This document shows, piece by piece, positions 40,257 through 48,415 of a DNA stretch of 64,000 bases. Position 1 is the stretch's first letter. The number at the start of each line of letters is the position of its first letter. The DNA is taken from positions 62,001 through 126,000 of the forward strand of contig DIZW01000056.1 of assembly GCA_002428015.1 (NCBI GenBank). The letters are read 5' to 3'. Source of the stretch: Oxalobacteraceae bacterium UBA6018 (GTDB lineage: Bacteria; Pseudomonadota; Gammaproteobacteria; Burkholderiales; Burkholderiaceae_D). Both the position numbers and the translations under genes were made by a program. The notes under the pieces were generated by a model. That model ran no database searches. It was not told the origin of the DNA and saw nothing but the letters and a program-made list of their open reading frames with translations.

Positions 40257-41573
40257 TCAGTCCAGGTTCTTCAGCACGGTGGCGAGCTTGGCGAACAGTT
40301 CGTCCACATGCTTCTTCTCGATCACCAGCGGCGGCGAGAGCGCGATGGTGTCGCCGGTGGTGCGGATCAGGATGCCGTCGGCGAAAGCCTGCTTGAAGGC
40401 GCTGAAGGCGCGCGCGCCCGGCTTGCCGGGAATCGGCGCCAGCTCGATGCCGGCGATCAGGCCGATGGTGCGGATGTCGATCACATGCGGCAGGCCCTTG
40501 AGCGAATGCACGGCGTCGGCCCAGTACTCCTGCATTGCAGCGGCCTGCCCGATGAGGTCCTGTTCCTGAAATACCTCGAGCGTGGCCAGCGCTGCCGCGC
40601 AGGCCACCGGGTGGCCCGAATAGGTATAGCCGTGGAATAGCTCGATGCCGGGCGGCGCGTCCATGAAGGCGTCGTGGATATGCCGTTTGGTGAACACCGC
40701 GCCCATCGGGATGGTGCCGTTGGTGAGGCCCTTGGCGCAGGTGACGATGTCCGGCTCGACGTCGAAATAATCGAAGGCGAACGGCGTGGCCAGGCGCCCG
40801 AAGCCGGTGATCACCTCGTCGAAAATGAGCAGGATGCCGTGCCGGGTGCACAGCTCGCGCAGGCGCTGCAGATAGCCCTTGGGCGGAATGAGCACGCCGG
40901 TGGAGCCGGCCACCGGCTCGACGATCACGGCGGCGATGGTGGACACGTCGTGCAGCGCGATGATGCGTTCGAGTTCGTCGGCCAGGTTGGCGCCGTGCTC
41001 AGGCTCGCCGCGCGAGAAGGCGTTCTTCTCCAGATCGTGGGTGTGCGGCAGGTGGTCCACGCCCGGCAGCATGGGGCCGAAATTGCGCCGGTTGGTCGCG
41101 ATGCCGCCGACCGAGATGCCGCCGAAGCCGACCCCGTGGTAGCCGCGCTCGCGCCCGATCAGGCGGGTGCGCTGGCCCTCGCCCTGCGCGCGGTGATAGG
41201 CCAGCGCGATCTTGAGCGCGGTATCGACGGCCTCGGAGCCGGAATTGGTGTAGAACACGTGGCCGAACTTGTGGCTGGTGTAGTCCATGAGCCGGTCGGC
41301 CAGCTCAAAGGCGGCCGGGTGGCCCATCTGGAAGGTCGGCGCGAAGTCGAGCTGGCCGACCATTTCGCGCACGGCGCTGACGATTTTTGGCTGTGCGTGG
41401 CCGCAAGGCACGCACCACAGTCCGGCGGTACCGTCGAGCACTTGATTGCCGTCCACGTCACGGTAGTACATGCCTTCCGCCGACACCAGCAGGCGTGGAT
41501 GGGCTTTGAAGTCGCGGTTGTTCGTAAATGGCATCCAGAACGACGACATGGATGCGGGTTTGGACTCGTTCAT
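40257..41573 (-). CDS. Omega-amino acid (beta-alanine) : pyruvate aminotransferase
   Basis: A 438-aa class III PLP aminotransferase. Features include YTNSGSEAVDTALKIA (phosphate-binding), ERGYHGVGFGG, IFDEVITGFGR and the PLP-binding Lys in TCAKGLTNG. The start MNESKPASMSSFWMPF is typical of beta-alanine:pyruvate transaminases. It makes malonate semialdehyde from beta-alanine for MmsA. ATG 41573 is preceded by GGAG at good spacing. It is the promoter-proximal gene of the operon, 35 bases downstream of the RutR-like box. Confidence 0.93.
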   Translation of the reverse strand: MNESKPASMSSFWMPFTNNRDFKAHPRLLVSAEGMYYRDVDGNQVLDGTAGLWCVPCGHAQPKIVSAVREMVGQLDFAPTFQMGHPAAFELADRLMDYTSHKFGHVFYTNSGSEAVDTALKIALAYHRAQGEGQRTRLIGRERGYHGVGFGGISVGGIATNRRNFGPMLPGVDHLPHTHDLEKNAFSRGEPEHGANLADELERIIALHDVSTIAAVIVEPVAGSTGVLIPPKGYLQRLRELCTRHGILLIFDEVITGFGRLATPFAFDYFDVEPDIVTCAKGLTNGTIPMGAVFTKRHIHDAFMDAPPGIELFHGYTYSGHPVACAAALATLEVFQEQDLIGQAAAMQEYWADAVHSLKGLPHVIDIRTIGLIAGIELAPIPGKPGARAFSAFKQAFADGILIRTTGDTIALSPPLVIEKKHVDELFAKLATVLKNLD

Positions 41574-41931
41574 ACGGTCTCCAAGATTTTTACAACCAAA
41601 AAAATTATTTACCAGTTGGCAAAATCGTGATTCAATCGACGTCAATGGTTCCACTATGGCACATATATACGAATCGCAACACTCGTCCACGGTGCCGTGG
41701 CGAAAACAATACAGTCTTGCCGGGCGCGGCCAGTAATGCGGCACGAAGGGCAAGGATGGGGCCGGCGACATCACGCTAGGATTGTGGCAGCGATCTGGAC
41801 TTTGGTAAACGCGCACACGCGGCGCGAGGAAACGTTATGCGTCTGATGCGACGTTGCGCAAGCAAACTACCCCCTGGCGCGGCCGCGCGGCGCCCGCAAG
41901 CGCCGGCGCCCGCATCGCGTTCAAGGATGCC
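41574..41931. other. Divergent control region of the pyrimidine operon and rutR
   Basis: No gene is seen in these 358 bases. The A/T-rich part next to the aminotransferase start contains the 16-bp RutR-like box at 41608-41623. The GC-rich part toward rutR contains AAGGA 5 bases before its ATG. No perfect -10/-35 pair was found; several A/T-rich hexamers on the minus strand between 41600 and 41660 could serve. Confidence 0.5.
41608..41623 (-). promoter_or_regulatory. RutR-like operator
   Basis: TTTACCAGTTGGCAAA is an imperfect dyad that matches the E. coli RutR consensus TTGACCANNTGGTCAA at 11 of the 14 defined positions. It lies directly upstream of the catabolic operon, with a rutR homologue divergent from it. 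Binding would be relieved by uracil or thymine if it works as in E. coli. Confidence 0.6.
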
Positions 41932-42564
41932 ATGACCGTCAAGCCGAGGCGCCGCCTGCTCGACCGCGAAAAGCTCGAAGCCGACATCGTCGCCGAGGCG
42001 GTGCGCATGTTCGCCGAATGCGGCTACGAGGGCACGGCGGTCGCGGCCATCGCCGACAACGCCGGGCTGTCCAAGCAAAACCTGCTGTACTACTTCCCCA
42101 CCAAGCAGGCCCTGTACCGGCGCGTGCTCGACGGCGTGCTCGACGACTGGCTGGCGCGCATGGAATCGCTGGCCGACGCGGCCCAGGAGCCGGCCGACCT
42201 GCTGCGCGCCTACATCCGCGCCAAGCTGCGTTTTTCGCGCGAACAGCCGCACGCGTCGCGCGTGTACGCGCTCGAAGTGATCGGCGGCGCGCGCCTGTAC
42301 GGCGAGCAGATCGCGCGCCGCGTGGTGCCGCTGCTGCGCAAGGATATCGCGGTGTTCGAGGGCTGGATCGCAGCCGGCAAGATCGGCCCCGTGAACGCCA
42401 CCCACCTGCTGTTCGCGATCTGGGCCATGACCCAGTCCTACGCCGACTTCGCGGCCCAGATGACGCTGGTGTTGGGCCGCCGCCAGCTGCAGAAGAGGGA
42501 CTTCGACGAGGCCGAGGAAACCATCATGCGGATGGTGCTTGCCGCGCTGGCGCGCCCGGCGTGA
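41932..42564 (+). CDS. rutR: TetR-family regulator, RutR homologue
   Basis: A 210-aa repressor-type protein. The N-terminal helix-turn-helix reads AVAAIADNAGLSKQNLLYYFP, and the C-terminal ligand domain keeps the RutR-specific stretches SREQPHASRVYALEVIGGA and WAMTQSYADFAAQ. E. coli RutR binds uracil and thymine and controls pyrimidine use. The gene diverges from the uracil catabolic operon, with a RutR-like box between them. I start it at ATG 41932 because AAGGA lies 5 bases upstream; an ATG at 41854 would add 26 residues unlike the family. Confidence 0.9.
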   Translation: MTVKPRRRLLDREKLEADIVAEAVRMFAECGYEGTAVAAIADNAGLSKQNLLYYFPTKQALYRRVLDGVLDDWLARMESLADAAQEPADLLRAYIRAKLRFSREQPHASRVYALEVIGGARLYGEQIARRVVPLLRKDIAVFEGWIAAGKIGPVNATHLLFAIWAMTQSYADFAAQMTLVLGRRQLQKRDFDEAEETIMRMVLAALARPA

Positions 42565-42743
42565 GGGCGCGCCGCTGGCTTGCCGATTCTGCAAGCACGT
42601 CCCTGCCGATGCGCGCCGGGCGCCATTCGTCATGCCACCCGACCGGTCGCCCCGTCAAAGACGCGCTTCGTCGCAGTGCGCTAGTGGCGGTATCATCGGG
42701 TTGGTACAGTGCCAGCATCGAAACCGTTCACTGGAGCGACATC

Positions 42744-43025
42744 ATGAATAACCCCACCCTGAACCAGTTCCTGGCCATCCTGGAGGAGCTCTGCCTGACC
42801 CTGACCAAGGCTGTGCGCTACGCGGCCGGCGCCGTCGCCAGCATGTCGTGGCCGGCCCTGCTGGCCAGCTGCATCGTGCTGGCGCTCGCCATCTCGGTCG
42901 TGCCGCTGGCGCTGACCCTGTTCATCGTCTTCATGCTCGCCAAACTGCTCATCGCCGCCTTCGTGATGCGCCCCCGCCGTGACCCGCCGCCCCCGCGCGA
43001 ACCGCTCAACGGCGAAGGGAAATAA
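42744..43025 (+). CDS. Small membrane protein ahead of the LytS-like kinase
   Basis: A 93-aa protein with a hydrophobic stretch from about residue 32 to 75 (two closely spaced helices or a hairpin) and a short Pro/Arg-rich C-terminus (RPRRDPPPPREP). GGAG lies 8 bases before the ATG. It ends 2 bases before the kinase gene and must be cotranscribed with it. It could be a membrane accessory of the sensor kinase. No known family is recognised. Confidence 0.7.
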   Translation: MNNPTLNQFLAILEELCLTLTKAVRYAAGAVASMSWPALLASCIVLALAISVVPLALTLFIVFMLAKLLIAAFVMRPRRDPPPPREPLNGEGK

Positions 43026-43027
43026 AC

Positions 43028-43921
43028 ATGAAAGCCAGTCAGGCCAACGGCGCCATGGACCTCCTGCGCGACATGCTGGCGCAGGCCAAGCTCGTGTGGT
43101 GGAAATTCGTCGACTGGCTCGCCGTCGTCGAATGGCGCCAGCTGATCGTCGTCTGGCTGGTCGCCTTCGTGCTCGGCGGGATGCTCAACATCGCCGAGGT
43201 GGTGACCTGGTTCGTGTTCCTGTCGTTCGGGATCAAGGTCATCGGCGGCGGCAAGCGCAAGGCCGAGCTGGCGGCCAAGGAAGCGAGCCGCCAGGCCGAC
43301 ATCGCCACGCTGGAGCGGCGCCTGCTGGAATCGCAGATGGCGGCCCTGCAGGCCCAGATCGAACCGCACTTCCTGTTCAATACCCTCGCGCTGATCGGCC
43401 AGCTGATCGAAACCGATCCGCCCCAGGCGGCCAAGGTGCACATGAACCTGATCGAGTACCTGCGCTCGGCGCTGCCGCAGCTGCGCTCGACCGGTGGCGG
43501 CACCCTGGGGCGCCAGGTCGAGCTCTCGCGCGCCTACCTGTCCATCATGCAGGCGCGGATGAAGGAACGCCTGACCGTCAGCTTCGACGTGCCCGATTAC
43601 CTGCAGCAGGCCGCTTTTCCGCCCATGATGCTGCAGACGCTGATCGAGAACGCCATCAAGCACGGCCTGGAGCCGAAGATGGAAGGCGGCCGCATCGACG
43701 TGCGCGCCAGCCTGGTCGACAACAGCCTGCACGTGGACGTGCGCGACAACGGCGTCGGCTTTAACATGCATGCCGGCGACGGCGTCGGCCTGGCCAACAT
43801 CCGCGAACGCCTGCACTTGCTCTACGACGGGCGCGCCGAACTGGTGCTCGAAGCGCCACCCGAAGGCGGCGCCCTGGCATCGATCCGCATTCCCTTGACC
43901 ACGCCGGAGAAACCACAATGA
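43028..43921 (+). CDS. LytS/YehU-type sensor histidine kinase
   Basis: A 297-aa membrane kinase of the His_kinase (LytS) family. Two membrane helices lie at about 40-60 and 62-80. A short coiled coil leads to the phosphoacceptor motif QIEPHFLFNTLA (His near 113), and the HATPase domain carries ENAIKHGLEP and DNGVGFN. It has no extracellular domain of useful size, so it may sense the membrane or a partner such as the 93-aa protein. The stop codon overlaps the regulator start by 4 bases. Confidence 0.92.
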   Translation: MKASQANGAMDLLRDMLAQAKLVWWKFVDWLAVVEWRQLIVVWLVAFVLGGMLNIAEVVTWFVFLSFGIKVIGGGKRKAELAAKEASRQADIATLERRLLESQMAALQAQIEPHFLFNTLALIGQLIETDPPQAAKVHMNLIEYLRSALPQLRSTGGGTLGRQVELSRAYLSIMQARMKERLTVSFDVPDYLQQAAFPPMMLQTLIENAIKHGLEPKMEGGRIDVRASLVDNSLHVDVRDNGVGFNMHAGDGVGLANIRERLHLLYDGRAELVLEAPPEGGALASIRIPLTTPEKPQ

Positions 43922-44688
43922 CCGTACCGAACACCGTCACCGCCCTGATCGTCGACGACGAGGCGCCGATGCGCGACCAGCTGCGCGCCCGCCTGCGCGA
44001 AGCCTGGCCCGAGCTCGTCATCGCCGGCGAGGCGGCCAACGGGGTCGACGCCGTGTCCATGGCCGCCCAGCTGCAGCCGGACATCGTCTTCCTCGACATC
44101 CGCATGCCCGGCCAGAGCGGCATCGAGGCGGCGCGCCACCTGTACAACCGCTGCCACATCGTGTTCGTCACCGCCTACGACCAGTACGCGCTCGACGCCT
44201 TCGAACAGGGCGCGATGGACTATCTGCTCAAGCCCGTCGTGGCCGAGCGCCTGCGCATGACCTGCGAGCGCCTGCGCACCCGCCTGACCCAGGCCCCACA
44301 GAACATCGGCGCCCAGCTCGAGCAGCTCACCCGCGTGCTGCAGGGCGCCGGCAAGAAGCCCGAGTACCTGCGCTGGATCCAGGCCCAGGTGGGCAGCAGC
44401 CTGCGCATGATCAGCACCAAGGAAGTGCTGTTCTTCCGCTCCGACGAGAAGTACACGGTGGTGCAGACCGCCCAGGCCGAGCTGCTGATCCGTAAAACGC
44501 TCAAGGAACTCGAGGCCGAACTCGACCCGGACGAATTCTGGCGCATCCACCGTTCCACCCTGGTGCGGGTCGACGCCATCGCCGAGGTATCGCGCGACGA
44601 GCGCGGGCGCCAGATGGTGAAGATGCGCGGTTTCGCCGGGGCGCTGGAGGTCAGCCGCAACCACACCCATCTGTTCCAGCAAATGTGA
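43918..44688 (+). CDS. LytR/AlgR-type response regulator
   Basis: A 256-aa regulator. The receiver (1-120) has IVDDEAPMR, the phosphoacceptor in IVFLDIRMPGQSG and the Lys in YLLKPV. The LytTR DNA-binding domain (about 155-256) starts near LRMISTKEVLFFRSDEKYT and ends with VSRNHTHLFQQM. It is the cognate partner of the kinase encoded just upstream (4-base overlap). Targets are unknown; such pairs often regulate cell-surface or metabolite transport genes. Confidence 0.94.
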   Translation: MTVPNTVTALIVDDEAPMRDQLRARLREAWPELVIAGEAANGVDAVSMAAQLQPDIVFLDIRMPGQSGIEAARHLYNRCHIVFVTAYDQYALDAFEQGAMDYLLKPVVAERLRMTCERLRTRLTQAPQNIGAQLEQLTRVLQGAGKKPEYLRWIQAQVGSSLRMISTKEVLFFRSDEKYTVVQTAQAELLIRKTLKELEAELDPDEFWRIHRSTLVRVDAIAEVSRDERGRQMVKMRGFAGALEVSRNHTHLFQQM

Positions 44689-44747
44689 GCGCCAGGATTG
44701 GCATTTCGACTACCATATCGGATGTTCTCACTGTTCGGGAGTACATC

Positions 44748-45137
44748 ATGTCACGTGCTGTTCACTTCGAAATACAGGCGTCGAACCCGCAGGCCTTGAT
44801 GGATTACTATCACCGCCTGTTCGGCTGGTCGTTCAACAAATGGAACGGCGGCGACTACTGGGAAATCCACACCGGGCCGGACGACCAGCCCGGCATCAAC
44901 GGCGGCCTGCTGCCGCGCCGCGGCGCCCTGCCCAACCCCGACGCGGCGGTCAACGCCTTCGTCATCACCGTCGACGTGGCCGATATCGACGCGGCCGTGG
45001 CCCGCGCCGAACACGGCCACCTCGGCAAGGTGTGCACGCCCAAGACGGCGGTGCCCGGGATCGGCTGGCTGGCCTACGTCAAGGACCCGGACGGGAATAT
45101 CTTCGGCATGATGCAGGCCGACAGGAGCGCGAAATGA
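44748..45137 (+). CDS. VOC-family (glyoxalase/bleomycin-resistance fold) protein
   Basis: A 129-aa protein with the paired beta-alpha-beta repeats of the vicinal oxygen chelate fold. HFEIQASNPQALMDYYHRLFGW at the start and VKDPDGNIFGMMQAD at the end are typical. A His at the start of strand 1 and Glu/Asp in the second half could bind a metal. Substrate unknown. I use the ATG at 44748 (MSRAVHFEI). Its TGA overlaps the next start codon, so the two are coupled. Confidence 0.85.
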   Translation: MSRAVHFEIQASNPQALMDYYHRLFGWSFNKWNGGDYWEIHTGPDDQPGINGGLLPRRGALPNPDAAVNAFVITVDVADIDAAVARAEHGHLGKVCTPKTAVPGIGWLAYVKDPDGNIFGMMQADRSAK

Positions 45138-45562
45138 ACCCGTCCGCAAACAATCCCGCTTCGGGCGAAGCGCATCAGGACCACGCGGCGATCCGCGCGC
45201 TGATCGAAAACTGGCTGGCCGCCACCCGCGCCGGCGACGTGGACGCCGTCACCGCGCTGATGGCGCCGGACGTGGTCTTCCTCACCGCCGGCCAGCCGCC
45301 CATGCTCGGGCGCGAGGCCTTCGCGACCGGACTGCGCAAGATGCTGCTCGATCATGTGATCGAATCGTCGAGCGTCATCGACGAGATCGAAGTCAGCGGC
45401 GACATGGCGTACTGCCGCACGCGGCTCTCGGTCACGGTCATCTCGCGCCACGGCAAAACGCCGACCATGCGCAGCGGGCATACCCTGTCGATCCTGCGCA
45501 AGGGCGCCGACGGCAAGTGGCTGCTCACGCGCGACGCGAATATGCTGGGCTCCCCCGGGTAG
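45134..45562 (+). CDS. SnoaL-like / DUF4440-type NTF2-fold protein
   Basis: A 142-aa protein with the NTF2-like cone fold: helix AIRALIENWLAATRAGDVDAV, then LMAPDVVFLTAGQPPMLGREAF, a pattern of the SgcJ/EcaC group, and a final strand KWLLTRDANML. Members are small hydrolases, isomerases or binding proteins, and the sequence alone does not define a reaction. It overlaps the VOC gene by 4 bases (ATGA), so the pair is probably cotranscribed and may act on the same compound. Confidence 0.82.
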   Translation: MNPSANNPASGEAHQDHAAIRALIENWLAATRAGDVDAVTALMAPDVVFLTAGQPPMLGREAFATGLRKMLLDHVIESSSVIDEIEVSGDMAYCRTRLSVTVISRHGKTPTMRSGHTLSILRKGADGKWLLTRDANMLGSPG

Positions 45563-45579
45563 GCTGGCACAGTCGCGCT

Positions 45580-45660
45580 TCCACGCTGCTGCGTGCTGCT
45601 ACGAGCTGCTACGAGCTCCTGCTCGCCGCTGCGATCTGATCCGCGCCCCTGCGATCTGGT
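45580..45660. repeat. Degenerate short tandem repeats
   Basis: GCTGCTACGA occurs twice in tandem near 45594-45613, and CTGCGATCTG occurs twice nearby with CCGC/GCGC spacers. The repeats fill the gap between the convergent SnoaL-like and TPR-methyltransferase genes. There is no clear hairpin terminator. They probably arose by slippage. Confidence 0.5.
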
Positions 45661-45665
45661 GCGCG

Positions 45666-47168
45666 TTACTGCGCTTTGTACGCCACCACCAGGTAGCCCG
45701 TCACCGGCGCGCCCTGGTCGGTGCGCAAGGTGTGCGGCGCGGCCTCGGCGATCGTGAATCCAACGCCGGCCGCGAGGCGCCGAACGTAGTCCAGCGAGTG
45801 CGCGTAGCGGTTCGACGCCGTCAGCGTGAAATCGCCGTTTTCGCAGCGCTCCACCGAAAAGCCGAAGTGCCCGCCCGTGCGCAGGGCCGCGTGCACCTGC
45901 GCGAACAAGCCCGCCAGCGCGCCGATGTACACGAATACGTCGGCCGCGACGATCAGGTCGAACTGACCGCTTTCCTGCGCCAGGAAGTCGCCGATGTCGG
46001 CGCAGACGAGGCGGTCGTAGATACCGCGCTCGCGCGCCTTGTCGAGCATCCTGGCCGAAAGGTCGACGCCGGTCAGGCTGCGCGAATAGGCCCGCAGGTA
46101 AGGCCCGCACAGGCCGGTGCCGCTGCCGAGATCGAGCGTGTCCGGTGTCGTCGTCGCGAGCCGTGGCGCGAGGGCCGCGTCCAGCAGCGCCGGCGTGCGG
46201 TAGCCGAGCACCTCCACCAGATGCTGGTCGAAGTGGCCCGCGTACTGGTCGAACAGCGCCTTCACATACGGCGCGGGCGAGGCTGCCGGCGCCGGCGCGG
46301 CCCCCAGCGCGGCCAGGGCGAACCCAATCTGCCCGGCGTCGCCGCCCAGCGCCAGCGCCTGCCGGTACCCCGCCACGGCCTCGCCATCTCGGCCAAGCGC
46401 GCGCAGGGTGTTGGCGCGGTACTGATGCGCCAGCGGATGGTCCGGGCGCAGCGCGATGGCGCGGTCGTAGCTGACGAGCGCCGCCGCGAAGTCGTGCAGA
46501 CGCTGCAGCGCGCTGCCGCGCGAGCAGTACACGTCGCCGCCGTCGCCGCCGGCCGCGATCGCGCGGTCGTAGCTGTCGACCGCCTCCTCGAACCGGCCCA
46601 GGCTGTGCAAGCCGTTGGCCCGTGCGCACCAGGCGTCCGCGTACTGCGGCCGGGCGGCCAGTGCGCGCTCGGCGCTGGCGACGGCGTCTTCAAAGCGGCC
46701 CAGGTCCTGCAGGGCGATCGCGCGGTTGCAGGCCGCTTCCGGGTAAGCCGGCCGGATCTCGAGCGCACGCTCGTAACTGGCCAGCGCCTCGTCGTGCCGG
46801 CCCAGCTTGCGCAGCGCGTTGCCGCGATTGCTCCAGGCCAGCGCATAGCCCGCATCGAGCCGCAGCGCGCGCTCGTAGCTGGCCAGCGCCTCCTCGCCGC
46901 GGCCCAGATCCTGCAGGGCCGCTCCCAGGTTGCAGTGGGCGTTGGCCTTGCCGGCATCGATGGCGATGGCGTCGGAAATGCGCTGCACCGCCAGCGCGGC
47001 GTCGCCCTGCTGGCGCGCGATCACGCCCAGCAGGTGCAGCGCGTCGAACTGGCGCGGCGCGGCCGCGAGCACGCGCAGATAGAGCGCTTGCGCCTGCGCC
47101 AGCCGGCCTTGCTGGTGCAGGGCCACGGCTTGGGCGAGCAACGCTGAGGTGTCTTGCGATGGATTCAT
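45666..47168 (-). CDS. TPR-repeat protein with C-terminal SAM-dependent methyltransferase
   Basis: A 500-aa protein. Residues 1-285 are about eight tetratricopeptide repeats with recurring LGRxEEALASYERALxL. Residues 290-500 are a class I methyltransferase: DLGSGTGLCGPYL binds S-adenosylmethionine, and DLIVAADVFVYIG is the catalytic-side strand. An LTGVDLSARMLDKAR segment marks the UbiE/Methyltransf_11-12 type. The acceptor is unknown; the TPR part probably recruits a protein. It overlaps the deaminase gene by 4 bases at the end of the nucleoside operon, an unexpected partner. Confidence 0.88.
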   Translation of the reverse strand: MNPSQDTSALLAQAVALHQQGRLAQAQALYLRVLAAAPRQFDALHLLGVIARQQGDAALAVQRISDAIAIDAGKANAHCNLGAALQDLGRGEEALASYERALRLDAGYALAWSNRGNALRKLGRHDEALASYERALEIRPAYPEAACNRAIALQDLGRFEDAVASAERALAARPQYADAWCARANGLHSLGRFEEAVDSYDRAIAAGGDGGDVYCSRGSALQRLHDFAAALVSYDRAIALRPDHPLAHQYRANTLRALGRDGEAVAGYRQALALGGDAGQIGFALAALGAAPAPAASPAPYVKALFDQYAGHFDQHLVEVLGYRTPALLDAALAPRLATTTPDTLDLGSGTGLCGPYLRAYSRSLTGVDLSARMLDKARERGIYDRLVCADIGDFLAQESGQFDLIVAADVFVYIGALAGLFAQVHAALRTGGHFGFSVERCENGDFTLTASNRYAHSLDYVRRLAAGVGFTIAEAAPHTLRTDQGAPVTGYLVVAYKAQ

Positions 47169-48415
47169 GCCGATGGAGGAAACAGGCCGGCCAGCGCCTC
47201 GATCAGCGCGCCGTCGCGCACCTGCACGGGCCGGATGCCTATCATCTCACGATACAGCGGCGGCATGCCTGCGCACAGCGCCGATAATGCCGACTGGTCC
47301 AGCGCGGGCAGCACATACTGGAACTGGGCCGGATTATTGGCCGGCAGCGGGCCTTCCATGGTCGATCCATATGCGCCCAGGTCCATGACGCCCAGCGCGC
47401 TGGCGTCCGGCGCGCGCGCGAAGACGAAGGTGCCCTCCTTGGGATGGGCCAGGTAGCGCCTCACTTCGTCCTGCGCGTGCGCGTCGGCGCCCTGCATCAG
47501 GCCAAAGCGCAGCTGGGCATACTTGCGCGTGCACTCCATGAACGCGGTCGCGATCGCCGAGTGGCTGCGCCGTCCGGGCACGCACAGCAGCAGGTTGCCG
47601 AAGCTGTCGAGCAGGACCACCGCGTCGCCCTGCCCGCCCTGGCGCAGGTCCTGCTCGATGGCGGCGCGCATGAACGGCGCCAGCGCGGCGCCAGGCGCAT
47701 GCGGGCTGGCGCGGCAGGCCAGCGCGTCCGGATAGAGCTTCTTGAGCCGCCGCACCAGCCGATGGGTAGGTGCCAAGGTGGCCGGATCGCGCAACTGGTC
47801 CTGCGGCAGGTCGGCGTTCAGGAGCGCCTGCACGCGCTCCGAGTTGGCTTCGAATACCCGCGAGCACAGGGCCACGGTCGGTTCGGCGATCGTCTTACCG
47901 ATGAAGAACGGCTGGGGCGGCGCGCCGGCGGCGGCGCGCGCGAAGCTCGACGTGCCCAGCACGGCCGGATAGTAGAAGCGCTCCCCCGCCCCCGCCCGCA
48001 GCGGCTCGGGCAGCGCGGTGAACGCAGGTACGGTGTCGTGGGTGGCGTCATAATTGATGCCGGCCTTGGGGTCGTGCGCCGCCACCACCACGCGAAAACC
48101 GGCCGCGATGATCGCGCCGGCGCACATGGCGCAGGGGTCGAGCGAGGTGACCAGGGTCAGCTGGTGGGGCGGCGGCAGCGCGCGTCCTTTGGCCACCTCG
48201 GCGTAGTACCAGTCGATCAGCTGGCGCTCGCCGTGCGCGGTCGGGTCGTGAATCAGTCCGCCGCGCACGACGTCGTTGCCGAGCGCGTGCAGCAGCCCGC
48301 CGTGCTGGTCGAGCAGCAGGCCGCCAACGCCGAAGGTGCCGCGCTCCTTGGCGGCGATGGCTTGGGCGGCGGCGATGGCCACCGCGGCCTGGATGTCGAT
48401 GATCTTCTTGAGCAC
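47165..48415 (-). CDS. Uncharacterised two-domain nucleoside/nucleobase deaminase
   Basis: A 416-aa protein. The N-terminal domain (about 1-150) has the cytidine/deoxycytidylate deaminase zinc motif: HGE at 61-63 and PCAMC at 94-98. The wording SLDPCAMCAGAIIAAG is closest to guanine and tRNA-adenosine deaminases. The C-terminal half has no zinc motif, but VLLDSFGNLLLCVPGRRSHS followed by helix AIATAFMECTRKYAQ suggests a second, decayed deaminase fold. The start GTG at 48415 directly follows the cdd stop codon. Placed after cdd in the deo operon, it may deaminate a base or nucleoside that Cdd does not. The substrate is not known. Confidence 0.75.
   Translation of the reverse strand: MLKKIIDIQAAVAIAAAQAIAAKERGTFGVGGLLLDQHGGLLHALGNDVVRGGLIHDPTAHGERQLIDWYYAEVAKGRALPPPHQLTLVTSLDPCAMCAGAIIAAGFRVVVAAHDPKAGINYDATHDTVPAFTALPEPLRAGAGERFYYPAVLGTSSFARAAAGAPPQPFFIGKTIAEPTVALCSRVFEANSERVQALLNADLPQDQLRDPATLAPTHRLVRRLKKLYPDALACRASPHAPGAALAPFMRAAIEQDLRQGGQGDAVVLLDSFGNLLLCVPGRRSHSAIATAFMECTRKYAQLRFGLMQGADAHAQDEVRRYLAHPKEGTFVFARAPDASALGVMDLGAYGSTMEGPLPANNPAQFQYVLPALDQSALSALCAGMPPLYREMIGIRPVQVRDGALIEALAGLFPPSA

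Noticed and set aside
37220..40396. 1058-codon plus-strand frame across preT and mmsA
   Set aside because: Exceptionally long but without motifs, and opposite two well-defined enzymes; explained by codon bias in a high-GC genome.
45580..45660. CRISPR-like or regulatory repeat array
   Set aside because: Units are about 10 bp, degenerate and without spacers; simple slippage repeats are a better explanation.
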